From contig NKYR01000043.1 of the NCBI GenBank assembly GCA_003184365.1, positions 62,001 through 126,000 on the forward strand: a stretch of DNA of 64,000 nucleotides, read 5' to 3'. Below, piece after piece: positions 34,605-47,114 of this stretch. A program made the translations under genes and the position numbers. The notes under the pieces were generated by a model that did no database searches, was not told the origin of the DNA, and worked only from the letters and a program-made list of their open reading frames with translations. The stretch's first letter is position 1. Every line of letters starts with the position of its first letter. Origin of the DNA: Evernia prunastri. Taxonomy: Eukaryota; Ascomycota; Lecanoromycetes; Lecanorales; Parmeliaceae.

Positions 34605-35749
34605 ATGGTATACCACATGTTCCAGACACTGCTTGAAGCTTCGAGACTCACAAGTGTCCGGGTTACGGGACCGTTCTTTGCAATGCCTGTCGAGGCATGT
34701 TCCAAATCTGGAATCGGCCACAGCATACTCCCATCATCGGCACCCAGGCAGCTTTTGATGCAGTCAGGTGGTAGCCTACTGTACTCTCGTGGCTGGGTCT
34801 GACAGGAGCGCTGGCTTGCCCCCTGTCAGATCTCTTTCTATTACAATCAGGTCTTTTGGGAGTGTGCCATGGTCAAAGCCTGCGAGGCATACCCTTCCTG
34901 GGAAGCCGAAATTGGTCAAGAGGGAACTTTCCCGACCCAACGCCGGACTTTCCTGCCATGGAACAAAGGTCTGGTCCATCCACATGCACATACTGCCAAT
35001 CAATGGGACGTAAGTTCTCTCGGTTGGCGAGCAATGATCGAAAATCATACCACCTGCACCCTGACCGAGGAGTAGGACAAATTCATTGCAATTCAAGGCA
35101 TTGTCAATATTTTCAAAACGCTCCGGGATGATGATTACCTTGCAGGCATCTGGCGAAGACAGCTACCATCTGGGCTGCTGGGGAAACCTCGCGACGGTCT
35201 CCAAGCGAACAGTGAATCTACATTCAGACCGGAGACATACCGCGCCCCATCCTGATCTTGGGCTGCTATCGAGGGCACAATCGAAATCCTCCCAGAAGTA
35301 CATCCTGAAGGGAGATGGGTCGATACATGTCAAGTCTTAGTGGCCAAGACTACGCCATTGCGCGAGGATAGCACAGAACAGGTTAGTGACGGTTACATCA
35401 AATTACGCTGGCGCTTGCTCAGCACTGAGAACTTGAGCTTCCATGCTTCCTCTAAAGGCAGGGCGTTCAAATCGCTAGGTCCTGTGAGTGTGATCCTTCG
35501 AAGTCATGGATCAATTGCCTGATCGATGGTATCGTCCAATGGTTACCCAAAAACAATGTCCTCTTGCCTGTCCTCCAGTGCGATCATCGCTTACCTCAAT
35601 CTTGTATACTGAAAGGCTTGGTTTTGGTTGCGGTGGGAGGCCATACGGATACATATGAAAGTATTGGTTTTTGGAGCGAGGGCGTAGACTCTTTCGGCTG
35701 GTTCGAAGAAGCTGCGGGGCAAAAGGAGCGAGCCGTCACCTTGGTGTAA
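34605..35749 (+). pseudogene. HET-domain protein pseudogene
   Basis: One frame from 34605 to about 35519 carries the C-terminal landmarks of fungal HET (heterokaryon incompatibility) proteins. In order they are LLYSRGWV, QERWLAPCQISFYYNQVFWEC, DKFIAIQGIV, DDDYLAGIWRRQL, YRAPS and SWAAIEGTIE. It is interrupted by TGA at 34800-34802, TAG at 35073-35075 and TGA at 35253-35255. The last sits in APS-stop-SW, where functional members have Trp, so it is a TGG-to-TGA change. After a further TGA at 35520 the C-terminal block (GLVLVAVGGHTDTYESIGFW) continues in a shifted frame to 35749. The N-terminal HET motifs (LSHCWG, WIDSLCIIQ) are not visible upstream. The intact family acts in vegetative incompatibility and cell death; this copy cannot make a full protein. 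Confidence 0.75.
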
Positions 35750-37313
35750 TCGTATATACAGCAAGGAGGGTACATGCATAGCCTACTAGATAGCCAGGCA
35801 CTCAAGCACAGACTCTGCTGTTACACAGCTACCGTTCGCAGAGGTCAAGTGTTTGAGAAATCATTCTGCTGCTCCAGATCACCCTCTTCCCATGGACAGC
35901 TCCGCAAGCCTAATTTGAAGCCCCTTCACATACCTGTAAAAGTTACCCATTATGCCAACTTGAAAAGATCTTCTGCCCATATCGTTTGAGACAAATCAAT
36001 TTTAGAAGGGTGACAATGGTAAGGCCAAGCTGGCCTCAAGCACACTGGAGAGCCATGTGTAAGGCGACATGACGCGTCATCTTGGCTAAATTGAGCTAGA
36101 CTCTTGGTTCAAATGCTTGCGTTCTCATGGTGAGCTGAATCTATAGTATTTAATGCATGTTTGCCGTTCACTAAGCTGAAGAAGGTGTGCGTCGGGTAAG
36201 CAAGAAGGCCGTTAAAGATTGGTGTTTACGCGTTATGATATCTGCACAGCTGTTTTCATATGTACACCCCCGGTGCCCAATACGACCAGATGAAGGTAGT
36301 TTTAGATGAAACCGCTATCCGCTCGAGGCGAGGCTGATACATTCTTCATCCTTTTTCCACTCCGGGTTCCACATTTATGTGTCCCAATGCTCCAGAATTC
36401 GTAAGAAAGGCGCGGTTGCTGAAGATGTTCAGATGCTATGAGAGAGACTTTAGTGCCTTATCGGGTCTCACGTCACGTGGTACATGTGCATTCATTCGCC
36501 GTCCTTGTTTCTTCCGTGACAATCGTCGAAAACTGGCGGGGTTCCTCAAGTCTCAAAATACAGTGTGTTAAAATAACAGCATTCGTCTATTTTTTACTTT
36601 GACGACGTCGTTGGCGAGTACGGAAATAACTTCAGCGTACTGTCTGCGTTTAGAGGAAGATTGAAACGATCCGTTCCAAGGTCTTTTCTATTTCTGCCTT
36701 CGCGAGGCCAAGGAAAGCCACAACTCTACTAATCGTTACGGATCATGTTTCTGCCCATCATATCGTCAGGCAGCTTCTGCGACCTTAGTGGCCGGTCTTT
36801 TATCGCTGTCCAGTCGGCCAGTGCTCCGAAATTCTTTAAGCGCCCATCTCGGTAACATCCGAGGAGCCTCATTTTGACATTGTTGGACCATTGGCTGTGA
36901 CGCATCATCATTGAGCTAGCCTGAAACCGTCTGATAATGGAAATGAGACATCTTTAGAAACATCGTGGAGCGAGTGCCTTGCTGGGACATCGAAACAAGA
37001 TGCAGATCAGATTTTCTTTGTACTTAAGACGGACGAAATACATGCCTTTCTTCTGCATCTGAACCACAGTCTCTTACGAATTTCCTTATAGTATCTCATC
37101 TCTTGTGATTTCCTTCCCTCTGTCTATTTCATTACGACGCTCATTGCACCAAATCTGGGCCTATCTCTTTCGTCAACACCAGTCCATCCTACCATTCTTT
37201 TCATTCGATCTTCAATCACCACACGTGATCCTCCAAGCCTATCACTCTCAAGCAACAAGTTCATCACCCGCCTTTTACTACCCTCCGTTCAATCATACTC
37301 CCACCTTCTCGAA
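35750..37313. other. intergenic, nothing supported
   Basis: No coding frame with motif or splice support. The last 200 bases are pyrimidine-rich and lead to the ATG at 37314. Confidence 0.5.
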
Positions 37314-37994
37314 ATGGCTGGACCTGACTATGGTGCTCTCGGAGCAACATTCAAGATTGTCCGCTTGCTCCAAGTAATCAGCCTCCTCGGCTGCATTGGC
37401 ATGGCTGCGAACTTCATCTCGGAAATGGTCTCGCAGGACAACTCTCCATCGGATGAACTTGTCGGCACCCTCAGCGTGGTGGGTATCTCCGTGCACAATG
37501 ACGATGCCAGAGCTGACATCTGCATTGCAGACTTGCATCGCCATCCTATACTGCGCAATCACCGTCATCCTACACATCGACAACATTCTCCCATACCTCA
37601 TCAACACCGGAATGGACGGTCTGATGCTGATCGCCTTATCTGTTGTCGCAATCGTCGTTGGCAAGCCCCTTTCGTATCTGAATTGCCAAGTCGTCGGCAC
37701 CTCCAGTGTCTCTGAATCGGCATCCCAGCTTAACTCCCAGCTCAAGAACACCTTCAACAAGCAGGGTGGAAAGATTGTGTACAGCAACTGGATCGGTGCG
37801 AACAAGACCACATGCTATGAGATGAAAGCCATTTGGGGCTTGAGCATTGCACTTTGGTAGGTCCTCCTTAAATTAGCATTGTCTACCATTTGTTGATGTC
37901 TGAAAATCTCAGCATTCTCTTCGCTTTCTCTGCAATGTGCAGCGTATGCCTCTGGCGTCGTAGCAAGACTGTTCCTCCTAAGGACATGGCTTAA
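37314..37994 (+). CDS. MARVEL-like four-helix membrane protein, three exons
   Basis: Exons 37314-37478, 37531-37856 and 37913-37994 (introns 52 and 56 nt, phases 0 and 2) give 190 aa. Four hydrophobic helices are visible: FKIVRLLQVISLLGCIGMAA, TCIAILYCAITVILHID, GLMLIALSVVAIVVG and SIALCILFAFSAMCSVCLW, ending in a short basic tail (RRSKTVPPKDMA). A 90-residue loop with two cysteines (YLNCQ, TTCYEM) lies between helices three and four. Order, length and the basic tail match fungal MARVEL-type proteins of the plasma membrane or eisosome region. A specific role is not shown by the sequence. Short introns with good junctions make the model solid. Confidence 0.8.
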
Positions 37995-38464
37995 GGATTC
38001 TGTGGCGGACATGGCTGTGGATGTGAGGATACATTGTCAGAGAAGGACCAAAAATTATATAGACAGTCTCGTTTAGCGATGCATGGGATTGGGCGTTATG
38101 GTTGGAGCGATCAGTGTGGAGCCATAGACCTTGGCGTATAATAATAGAGTAGTAATTGTCGTATGAATTATCTGTTTACATCTTAAGTATTCTCTGCCCA
38201 GTTCTTGTGACTCGTTTGACCGGAATTTCTCTCTGCTACTACATTGCAAGACAATCTTCTTTAATTCACCAATTGACAATTTGATGCAAAAGTGTGATCT
38301 AGTCCAAGTGTAGAAGGTGTAGCCGTTATCTAATCGTGGTTCGGCCGTTGCGGAGAATATCCAAGGAATTGGGGAGAGAGAGTCCAGTGTATCCGGGTCT
38401 CTTCCTCTGCTACGTGCTCCCTTTTAGTTGTCTTGAATGATCTGTACTGGCCGTAGCACTCAAG
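37995..38464. other. intergenic, nothing seen
   Basis: 3' region of the MARVEL-like gene and promoter of the amidase. The AT-rich tail at 38050-38200 probably holds the MARVEL-like terminator. Confidence 0.5.
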
Positions 38465-40372
38465 ATGCTGGCCCCCTTCGATTACTTCGAGCATCGCCGA
38501 GCATGGTAGATTTCCAATAGTACTTGGATGGCAGCAAGCTAATCAGCTCTCAGCCAACGGAAACAACTTGAACGAGCCACCCGCATCGCTAATCTACCTC
38601 CCTCATACCAGACTCCCATCTCCTCTCATGAGCGCGAAATACTGGACAAGTCCATCGAGTCCCTCGTTCAAGATGTCCATAAAGAAGTCCTCAAACCAAT
38701 TGACATCCTTCGAACCTACGGCAAAGTCGCCATACGCGCACACGAGAAGACCAATTGTCTCACCGAAGTCATGCTGTCCGAAGCTGAATCGTGGGCACAA
38801 AACGAGGTCAACTTGCAGGGCCCTTTGGCAGGCATACCTATATCTCTGAAAGACTCGATAGCGGTTCGCGGCTTCGATGTTAGCGTAGGATATTCGCGGA
38901 ATACAGGAAAACCTTACGTTGAGGATGGTAATCTGGTCATAATACTGAAAGCTGCTGGTCAATATTCGTTGCCTTCATTCAATGGCTGGTCCTGAAAATA
39001 GTCTCTAGGAGCCATACCCTACGTCAAAACCAACGTACCGACGACACTTCTCTCTTTTGAATCTTCGAACGATGTATGGGGCCGTTGCCTGAATCCACAT
39101 AACCCAAAGTACGCCCCTGGGGGTTCCACGGGCGGTGAATCCGCCCTCCTCGCCTATGGTGGTGGGCGCATCGGCATTGGCTCCGACGTTGCAGGTTCAG
39201 TACGGGTCCCTGCACATTTTTCTGGTATATACTCGTTAAGATGTAGCACGGGACGTTGGCCGAAAATGGGTATGAACACGAGTATGCCCGGACAGGAGGG
39301 TATACCGAGCGTTTTCAGCCCCATGGCAAGGACGTTGGGAGACCTAGTCTACTTCTCAAGGAGTCTGATTGGGATGAAGCCGTGGCTGTGGGATCACAGT
39401 GTCCACCCCATTGAGTGGCGGACCAATGAAGAGCAGGCCGCAAAAGGGACCAAGAAATTCAAGATTGGCGTTATGAGGACAGACGGTAAGACCAACAAAC
39501 TAGTATCAGTCCGTCCAAGAACATTCTGCTAATACAATTCAAGGAGTTGTCGACCCATCCCCAGCCTGCGCCCGTGCACTCGAACGCACCGTATCCGCTC
39601 TCTTCTCTCAAGGCCATACCCTTGTCGATGTGTCCCCACCATCCCCCTACACAGCTCTGCTCATCGCCTCCCAGCTTCTCAACTCTGACGGCTGCAAAAT
39701 GTTCCTTTCCTTCTTTCGGACCGGCGAAACCAATGACCCCGGTGCTCGTCAAATGTCGCTGTATATGAAGATACCACGGCCTTTCAAATACCTTTATTAC
39801 CTCTGGGTCAAGTATGTAAAGCGCGACAGTGTGTGGGCAGGCTTGTTGGAAAATTGGAGTGAGAAGAGCGCGTACGAGCAATGGAAATGGGTGTCAAAGC
39901 GAGAGGCTTACAAAGCAAGCTGGCATGAATGGTGGAAGGGGGAGGAATTGGACTTTATGTTGACGCCAGTGAATGCGACGCCGGCAGTGCCGCATTGCGG
40001 GATGAAGGAGGCGGTAAGTAGTTGTGGGTATACATTTTTGTTCAATCTGGTAAGGACCCATTCATGTTGAACGCTTCCGACATACATTGCTGATGTGTGA
40101 GACAGCTCGATTACACCTGCGGTGTCATGCCCATCACCCATGTGAACAAAGTGCTCGACAAGCTACCGGCAACGTTCCAATTCAACAAACTAAACGGCGT
40201 AGCGAAAGGTGCATATCGTCATTACGACGCTGAAAAGATGCACGGGCTGCCGGTGGCTATCCAGGTGGTCGGTCAAAGACTGCAAGAAGAGAAGGTGCTC
40301 GCAATCATGGAAAGGATCGAGGGTGCATTGGTGGAAACGGGTGGGAAGTACGACCTTCTCAAGATAGAGTGA
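38465..40372 (+). CDS. amidase (amidase signature family), five exons
   Basis: Exons 38465-38505, 38554-38957, 39009-39485, 39544-40049 and 40106-40372 give 564 aa with every phase consistent. The first exon (MLAPFDYFEHRRA) is short and is joined by a 48-nt intron. The catalytic triad of the family is present: Lys113 in GIPISLKDS, cis-Ser188 in PGGSTGGE and nucleophile Ser212 in GSDVAGSVRVPA; Ser188 and Ser212 are 24 residues apart, as in known members. 'AGAIPYVKTNVP' before them and 'GLPVAIQVVGQRLQEEKVL' near the end are also typical. It hydrolyses an amide bond; substrate cannot be read from sequence (acetamide, fatty-acid amides and others are possible). No signal peptide, so it is likely cytosolic. 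It has no linked metabolic partner. A GTAA repeat follows the stop. Confidence 0.9.
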
Positions 40373-40392
40373 GTAAGTAAGTAAGTAAGTAG
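40371..40392. repeat. (GTAA)n microsatellite
   Basis: GAGTAAGTAAGTAAGTAAGTAAG, directly at the amidase stop codon. Confidence 0.85.
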
Positions 40393-42286
40393 CGAAGCTT
40401 GCGAGCAATGCGCTCTCACGATCTACGACGATATATGATATGAGAAACAAGTGCCGAGAATATTCGGCAACCCGGGTGATAATTTCCATTATTGACAACC
40501 TGTCCACTAGCGTCACCTTAAGCGAGTCCAAACCTATTATTTTCTCAAGCACTCTCGGTAAGGATTCGACGCTGGCGAGGAAGGAAACCCCGACTGGGTC
40601 TAGCGCCTCACCGCGTCGTCGCGTCGCCTTCCGCGGTGTCATTTCCCGATAGTTGGGTGGGTGACGCGGAACTCCGCTCCCTTGTATGTGATAACACCTG
40701 TGCTGCAATGATGGAGAGGGCAAGCAAGGAGGAGGCGGTTCGATTGTCTGATCGCTTGCCGGGGGACAGAAGGGTAGGATGTGGATGACGGTATGTACGT
40801 ATGGTCATGGGCAAAGATTGCACGGCACCCGGGTACCGAGGACTCTCCATCCTCAAGACTTTTACCCTCTACCTTGCCCTGCTTTCCGCGTAGGTTCCCG
40901 TCATCACTATCTTCTTATCTATATAGAAAAGAAAACGACCTCTGCCAGATTGAAGACCGTCCATCTACGACACAGGTTGATAGAATATGTGCTGAGGTGA
41001 GTATTTGTCGGCGGCTCGGGAGGAGTGGCAGAACGTCTCTCCCTGGCATATATGGATATTGACTACGGTTTCGATCAGGATGACACGCATGTAATGTAAT
41101 GTAACGTACCTTTTTAGCAGATACAGCCCCTGTTTATGCCCTGCAATACTTAAGGATTTTTGTTCATTGAGCTATTCGGCTATGGCGAATCTGAAAAGGG
41201 GGACTTCACATCATCTGCTTGAACCAACCAATATACTTATCATGCGTTTGCACCAGTGTGCCACTCTCACGCCGCGTCGCTGCAGCCGGTGGAGAGCTTT
41301 TCACACCATTGTTTCGATCGCGGTCAGCACCGCCTGTATGCCACAGAGCAGAGACTGACAGGTGAATGAGCTACGATTTTTCGTCCTGAAGACTGGCCCA
41401 ATCCCCTGTCTGCGGACCCCAGGACCATGATGGGTCGTGATGATCGGTGTTATTGCAAGTACGGATTTTGGGGATCCACATGTGAAGCCAAAGATCCAGC
41501 GCGTTTGCTTCGAGAGCGGGCAGTGGCGGTCTGACCAAACGCTGATGATCTTGATACTCTTTGGATGGAGAATCATCCTCCACCGGGTATCAGGGCTAAA
41601 AATGGTATTAGTATTTGAGGACATGATATCTCTGGATCGTGGGAGCAATTTACAACTAGTACTTCAACGCAGAATACGTACTAACATTCTCTTTACCCCC
41701 GATGTACAGGAGAGGAGCATAGTGACCGAGGTCAAAATGATTGGGGTACGACTGCGATCCTCGGTGCAGGTCGTCATATGCTGAATGTGAAAAGGAATTC
41801 TAAATGGGCTGGAAGAAGTATTTTGCCTAATGGGTGCGGTACCGGAAGCGGAAAGATGATGACAGTAACAGGTTCTGACTTGACCTCGCTCCAAACAATC
41901 AATGCGCATGGTGAGAAAGTTTAAATGAGACACATAGTTGTATGTAGCCATTACTGTCACAGTATTGTCTTATTCAATATGGATCTTCACTCGCATACTG
42001 CGATGGACGTTGGAAGCTACGGAGATGCGTGGAAAGCTTCGAGCCTGTGAGAAACATGTTCTTGACAGATCGTCCGACAAGGTCAGCCCCCAGCCGAAAG
42101 CATGGCAATCACTATCTTCGAGTCAGTATATTCGGAAGTAGCAGCGCTCTTATTCACTAGAATGCATGCTATACGCCAATAAGACTTTCACAACTGTTGC
42201 TTGACTGCTTCTGCTTCCTGCTGCTCCAGCCACAACACCAGGATCGCAGCACGGTCAGGACATCCAGAGAATCAGAGATATCGATA

Positions 42287-42304
42287 AAGAGAGAGAGAGA
42301 GAGA
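42287..42304. repeat. (GA)n microsatellite
   Basis: About nine uninterrupted AG units. Confidence 0.85.
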
Positions 42305-43832
42305 TCAATAGCGAAACCAGAGAAAACGTTCCAGGCGGTATGCGCGAGGGTTCGACGTCCAGCGGCCACAGGACTCCAGAGTACCGCACGACCCACAAAC
42401 CTGCCACTTTGTTGGGGAATGTCTTTCCAAGGCGTTTACAGAACGACTGATGCCTACCATGTCCCGGCTCCTGTCTGCCTTATGGGTACATTTGTTCTGG
42501 GTCCAGCAACCCCAAAGGGTTGGCCGACGAATCCTTTGACTACGAAGCGAGCTTCCGATGAAACAGACCACGATCCAGCGTATCCCTAGGCGTCTTGATA
42601 TTTCGCTCCAGCGAGGAATTGTAGTAGGTTGCAGCGGTTGAACGTTAGCCGGTGGGGAGATCTGCCCAAACTCATGGCCTGCGGTACGCGTTCACCCCAG
42701 GGGTGAAGTAGCAAGCTGCAAGGGTCCGTAGAGAGGTTTGAACCCTCCAGTAAGGCTCTTCACAAATGCAAGCTTGCACGAGTAGTCTTTCGCTCCAGGC
42801 TCCGAGGTTATTGGTCGGCGACACATAATGTACCAATCGTAGGAAGGTAGATAGATTCGCTCCACCAAAGCTATCTAGCCCCTACCATCTGACGCTCGGA
42901 CACCAGTGAAAAAATCCTATTGATACTTATCACGATCCAGGGTCTTGATCGTACGAGTCCTGCCTCAGGTACGTGACTCCTCAAGAGTCCATACCTTGTG
43001 AACGAACTAATGTCAAGGCATCCACCGATTGCACTATCGTGTAGACGGGGGCTTCACGAACAGAGGAACAGAGAGAAGTGATTATTGACGGTGAGTTTCA
43101 AGTTCCAAAGGTGCAGACCACAGCCTGAATTAACATTGTTACAAGCGGAGTGAGTTGGCGCTGACCAATGCTGTTGGTCTCCGCCGTACTGTAGGATTTT
43201 GCTGGTTGGAGCGCTTTTCACACGGTTTGCAGTGGGCCAATGACCCAATTGTAAGGGAAAGAGATATCTATTACATCAGCGTTTCGCGGAATCGGACTAT
43301 TTAGGACTGTTTCATGGGCCGGATGCCAAAAGTAGCACATATCCTTCAGCCACACGATAGAAGGCCATCAAGATTCGGTCATCACGATACGTAAGTCGTC
43401 CAGTCACATTTTTCCGACAATCCATAAGAAGAAGAAAGGGAGCCATGGTTTCAAGTGATACGACATTGGGGCCCCAATCCCACGCACAGCCCGAATCCCG
43501 ATGCGACTGCGATGCGATGCTATTAGAGGGGAGCAGAAGCAGTTGAGCAAGTGGTGGTACCCCTATGGCACGGTTGAGGCACGGGGGTAAGGTTACTCGT
43601 AAGCAGGGGCGTAGGAACGCCAAGATCTTTGATTTTCTCTTTTTTTCCCTTTCATATGTGCCTGCCCTAGGACACGATGAAGCTGGTTATTGAAAATAGA
43701 ATACTTCTCGGTTGGTGGAAGAGACTTGAAGAGGGCGAAAGATTTTTGCAAAGATTGGAAGGCAGGTGAGAAGTAAGTGAAGAGGTAGCTAGAGTGCCGC
43801 AAATTACCTATGCTGACTGACGGCCCCCAAAT

Positions 43833-43883
43833 TAGGGTGCACTAGGGTACTCTAGGGTACCTCACTCTAGGGTATTATAGGGT
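43833..43883 (+). repeat. five TAGGGT motifs at 10-15 bp spacing
   Basis: TAGGGT starts at 43833, 43843, 43853, 43868 and 43878, so spacing is 10, 10, 15 and 10. The motif is part of the TTAGGG fungal telomere repeat, but it is spaced and not a tandem telomere array. It could be a cluster of sites for a telobox-type (Myb) protein. Confidence 0.6.
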
Positions 43884-45305
43884 GAAAAGCGGGCCGCGCA
43901 GGCAAGTAAAACGTTATCCGCGCCTCTTATTCTGTCTGCCTGTCTCTTTAGTCTTGTTTCCTTCTTCTACCCCTACTACTCAAGGTACCTACCTACCTTA
44001 CCTATTCAATAATTATTCTTTTTGATTGGTTATTTCTGTCCACAAATCACACCTTTCGGCTGCGACCTAAAGATGAGCCTGCAATTAATCTGTAACAACC
44101 ATCTCGGGAACCTCGCTGACCTCCGCAATGGCTTGATACTCTACGCTTGATACTCTTTCGAGCATCGTTGCGGACATAGATGCGAAACAGGCAACACGCT
44201 ACTAGCTTATTTGTCGACAGCGGCACTAGATGACCTTGCTCTGCTCTTAACAAGACCATTATTGTCCATGGGTGACCTGGCGAGTGCGCGAGTATGATCC
44301 AATCTTGCGATAATTACCGCATCCAGCTAGCCTTCCGAAGAGCGGCTGTGGGGCTGGTGGCTTCCAGAGAAGGCTCTTCCCTGATGATGGTGTAACCACC
44401 ACGACACCAACGATTATATTCTGCCACTAACATCTTCATGCTCGTCACATTTCTTGAAGCCGTTTCATCGTACGCTGGAAAGAAGTCTGGCTGGGTCCTT
44501 ATTGATGCCGGGTCACGGTTGAATTCGCATGGCCGCAACAAGCTCCCTTGATTCGATAATCGGCACTAGAGGAAGTTGTTCAGCTGCTACATGGCTAAGG
44601 GCCCTATTAATCTGTCGTATGTAACCCGAAGACAGGCATCTCAATCCTATGTTGGAAGCCTATTTTGCTTGCTCTCCGGCATACCTCTCGCGCTGGCTCT
44701 CGTATACGTCATGTTTAGCACCAACTGCATACTTCCTCTCGCCGCTTCATCGAGGATAACGATCAGGGGTTCGCCGGCCCCCAAAGCAGTCTGCGGACAT
44801 GTGGTTCCCAACTGCTATTCTTATGTTGGCCAGAAATATTACCGAACTTCGATGTCAAAAGTCAAACGTGATGTAAACGACATACTTCCTGTCCGCAGTC
44901 TTTCGCCGGTTTCACCTGTTCGTCTCCTGGACTAAAACGAAGCATCCAACTTAACGTTTGATCGCAGTCGAGCATTGGCCCGTCGGCCGGCAGGTCTTCC
45001 CAAGATTTCAGAGCAACCTCGTTAAAGAGATAGTACTCGGAAATTGAAGTACTGCCACTGGGTTGGACTGAAGTCTTCTTTGTCTGCCCCAACACTTTCG
45101 TTGCTTGCTCTGCCTCATCGTCGAATGTCAAATGGCATCCTCAGATATTTATATACAATTCTACTTTCTTCCCAGTCTCCAGATTCGGCAGTTGCTCGCT
45201 ATCTACACACACTCTCTCTCTCTAAATTCATCCCTTCTTTCCGCGTCTGTCACTCGCTCCCATACGTATGCAGAGAAAGATATCCGTCTCTCTTGTAGCT
45301 TGAAC

Positions 45306-47114
45306 ATGTATCTCAACAAGTGCCTGGCAGGGCTACCTGCGGTACTTGTATGTGTCACTGCTCTTCCGCAACCCATGCCCGCGCCAACACCTGCCGCAAT
45401 CTTCGACATCGTCGAAAGAGCCCCTGAGCCAACTCTTGAACCGAGGCAAGGTGATGGCTGTAGCTTCCAAACGTGCGTAGTGCGTCTGACTGTCAAGACT
45501 ATATCAAGCTAACAAGGCACAGTACTACGTTAGATGCAACTCCCACAAGCACCATAACAGATTGTGTCTGTGGATCTACTTTGATCGCCGGAATAAATTT
45601 TGCCATTTCGGGCACTGCGACAACGACTTACTGCGCCACGGGGACGGCACCACCCAAGGGATTCACTCAGGTTCCATATGGTCCCGGTGCTCCTGCCTGG
45701 GCAACGGATCTTGAACCTGCTGCACCTTGTGCCGACCCCACAATTCCAGACGCCTCTTGCTGGCAGGCTCTCGACGTACGTTTATCTCAGTGCAAGAACT
45801 CATATGGCGACTGATGATTCAATCTAGTTAACTGGATACATCAATTGGTGGTGGCCAGCTAATAACGCTTCTTGCGGTTCACTAGGATTCGCAGATTGCT
45901 ATTATGCTCGCGCGGTCCCAAAGTACTCACCATCAACCTGCTCTCAGATCAATGAAGATTCCGGATGTAAGGAGCCTGCGTGGGGTGACTTCCAAGGACT
46001 ATGGAATGGACAACGAGCATTTTACGTCGCCTGGAATATTTGGAATCTCAATGGTCTTTTTGCCAATTACTATCAAGCAGTCTTCAATGCTCAGAGTACT
46101 GTGACGAACGAGTTGCAAACCATCATCGACACCATCGACCCAGTCCAAACGGTCAACGCTGGACTCAATGACATCCTGACAGCGCTGACTGTCGGGTTGG
46201 CCTTTATTCCCGAATTCGAAGCCGCCGGCGCCCTCATCAAAGGCATCATCATTGCCGCACAACAAGCCCCTGGTGTAGCGAAATACATCTTTCCTGTCGG
46301 CACCTCCGACTCAGAGACCTTTGACTTCAAGCAAATCAGTGCGAGTCTCGGCACCCTCGTGACGCAATTCAAAACCAACTACGTGGCCGCCCTTGCTGAA
46401 GCCGAGAACGACCTCCCCAGCTTCCTCGCCTTTGTCGAAAACACCCCTTTGTCGGGCAAGATACCCGATCTCAACTCAGTCGTCGATCAATGTCTCCAAT
46501 CCCTCTACACATACGTCATATCACAAGCGTACCAAGTCAGTAACGTCATCATCACCCGCCAAGTCAACACCGACGTCAACGCCCTCTCCAGCAACGGCAC
46601 TGCTCTGAACTGGCCGACCGGCTGCGGCAAGGGTTACGGCCAGTACGGCGAGTGCTCGACGTTCTGGTACGACCCGCCCACGGATGTCACCTACGGGCTC
46701 TACGACACGCAGAAACAGACCAAGGACTTCAACCTCGAGTACCAGCAATTCTTCAACGGGCAGACGACGGGCGCGATCCTCCTCAAAGGCGCCGACCTCT
46801 GCGCGCAGGCTTCCCACTCGACGCAGGGCAGCCAGCCGATCGTGGACACGTCCCCCGGCGGCTCCACGACCTATTGCCTGAGCAACATGCAGGTCTGCAC
46901 CTGGGACCTGACCGAGACCAGCGCGCAGCCGAACCCCTTCACCGACTGCGCGTCGAAGGTGGCGCCCAAGTTCTACGGCCAAGCCTGCAGTAGCCCGACG
47001 GGGAATTTCGGCGGGGGCGCGGTGCCGGTCTGCTACCTGGGCTGGGCCATCCTGGACAATCAGAACTACAAGAACTCGGACCATGAGGTCTGCGAGGCGT
47101 ATGGGGGCGGATGA
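45306..47114 (+). CDS. secreted hypothetical protein, three exons
   Basis: Exons 45306-45472, 45523-45775 and 45828-47114 (introns 50 and 52 nt, phases 2 and 0) give 568 aa. A signal peptide lies at residues 1-20 (MYLNKCLAGLPAVLVCVTALP), then a Pro-rich propeptide-like stretch (PAPTPAAIFDIVERAPEPTLEPRQ) ending in a dibasic-like site. The mature part has a Cys-rich first domain (SFQT, DCVCGST, TTYCATG, CADPTIPDASCWQ) and a long second domain with 'AGLNDILTALTVGLAFIPEF', then Cys/Gly-rich C-terminal segments (GCGKGYGQYGECSTF, CSSPTGNFGGG). No enzyme family is recognised. Base composition shifts: from about 46560 third codon positions become strongly G/C, unlike the first half. Extracellular location is well supported; function is unknown. 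Confidence 0.8.

Larger units (their letters stand above)
40373..45305. other. long gene-poor stretch
   Basis: Nearly 5 kb with no gene I can support. Frames of 60-130 codons are scattered over both strands but start at GTG/TTG or lack motifs. It holds a (GA)n run and a TAGGGT cluster, listed separately. It may be transposon-derived, but no terminal repeats, transposase or reverse transcriptase motifs are visible. Confidence 0.45.

Noticed and set aside
43821..43890. Interstitial telomere array
   Set aside because: TAGGGT motifs are spaced by 10-15 bp and not tandem TTAGGG; recorded as spaced motifs only.
44576..44935. 119-codon + frame with a hydrophobic segment
   Set aside because: Starts at TTG, has no recognised motif and no supporting splice sites.
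40373..45305. Transposable element hidden in the gene-poor interval
   Set aside because: No transposase, reverse-transcriptase or integrase motif, and no terminal repeat pair, could be seen by eye.
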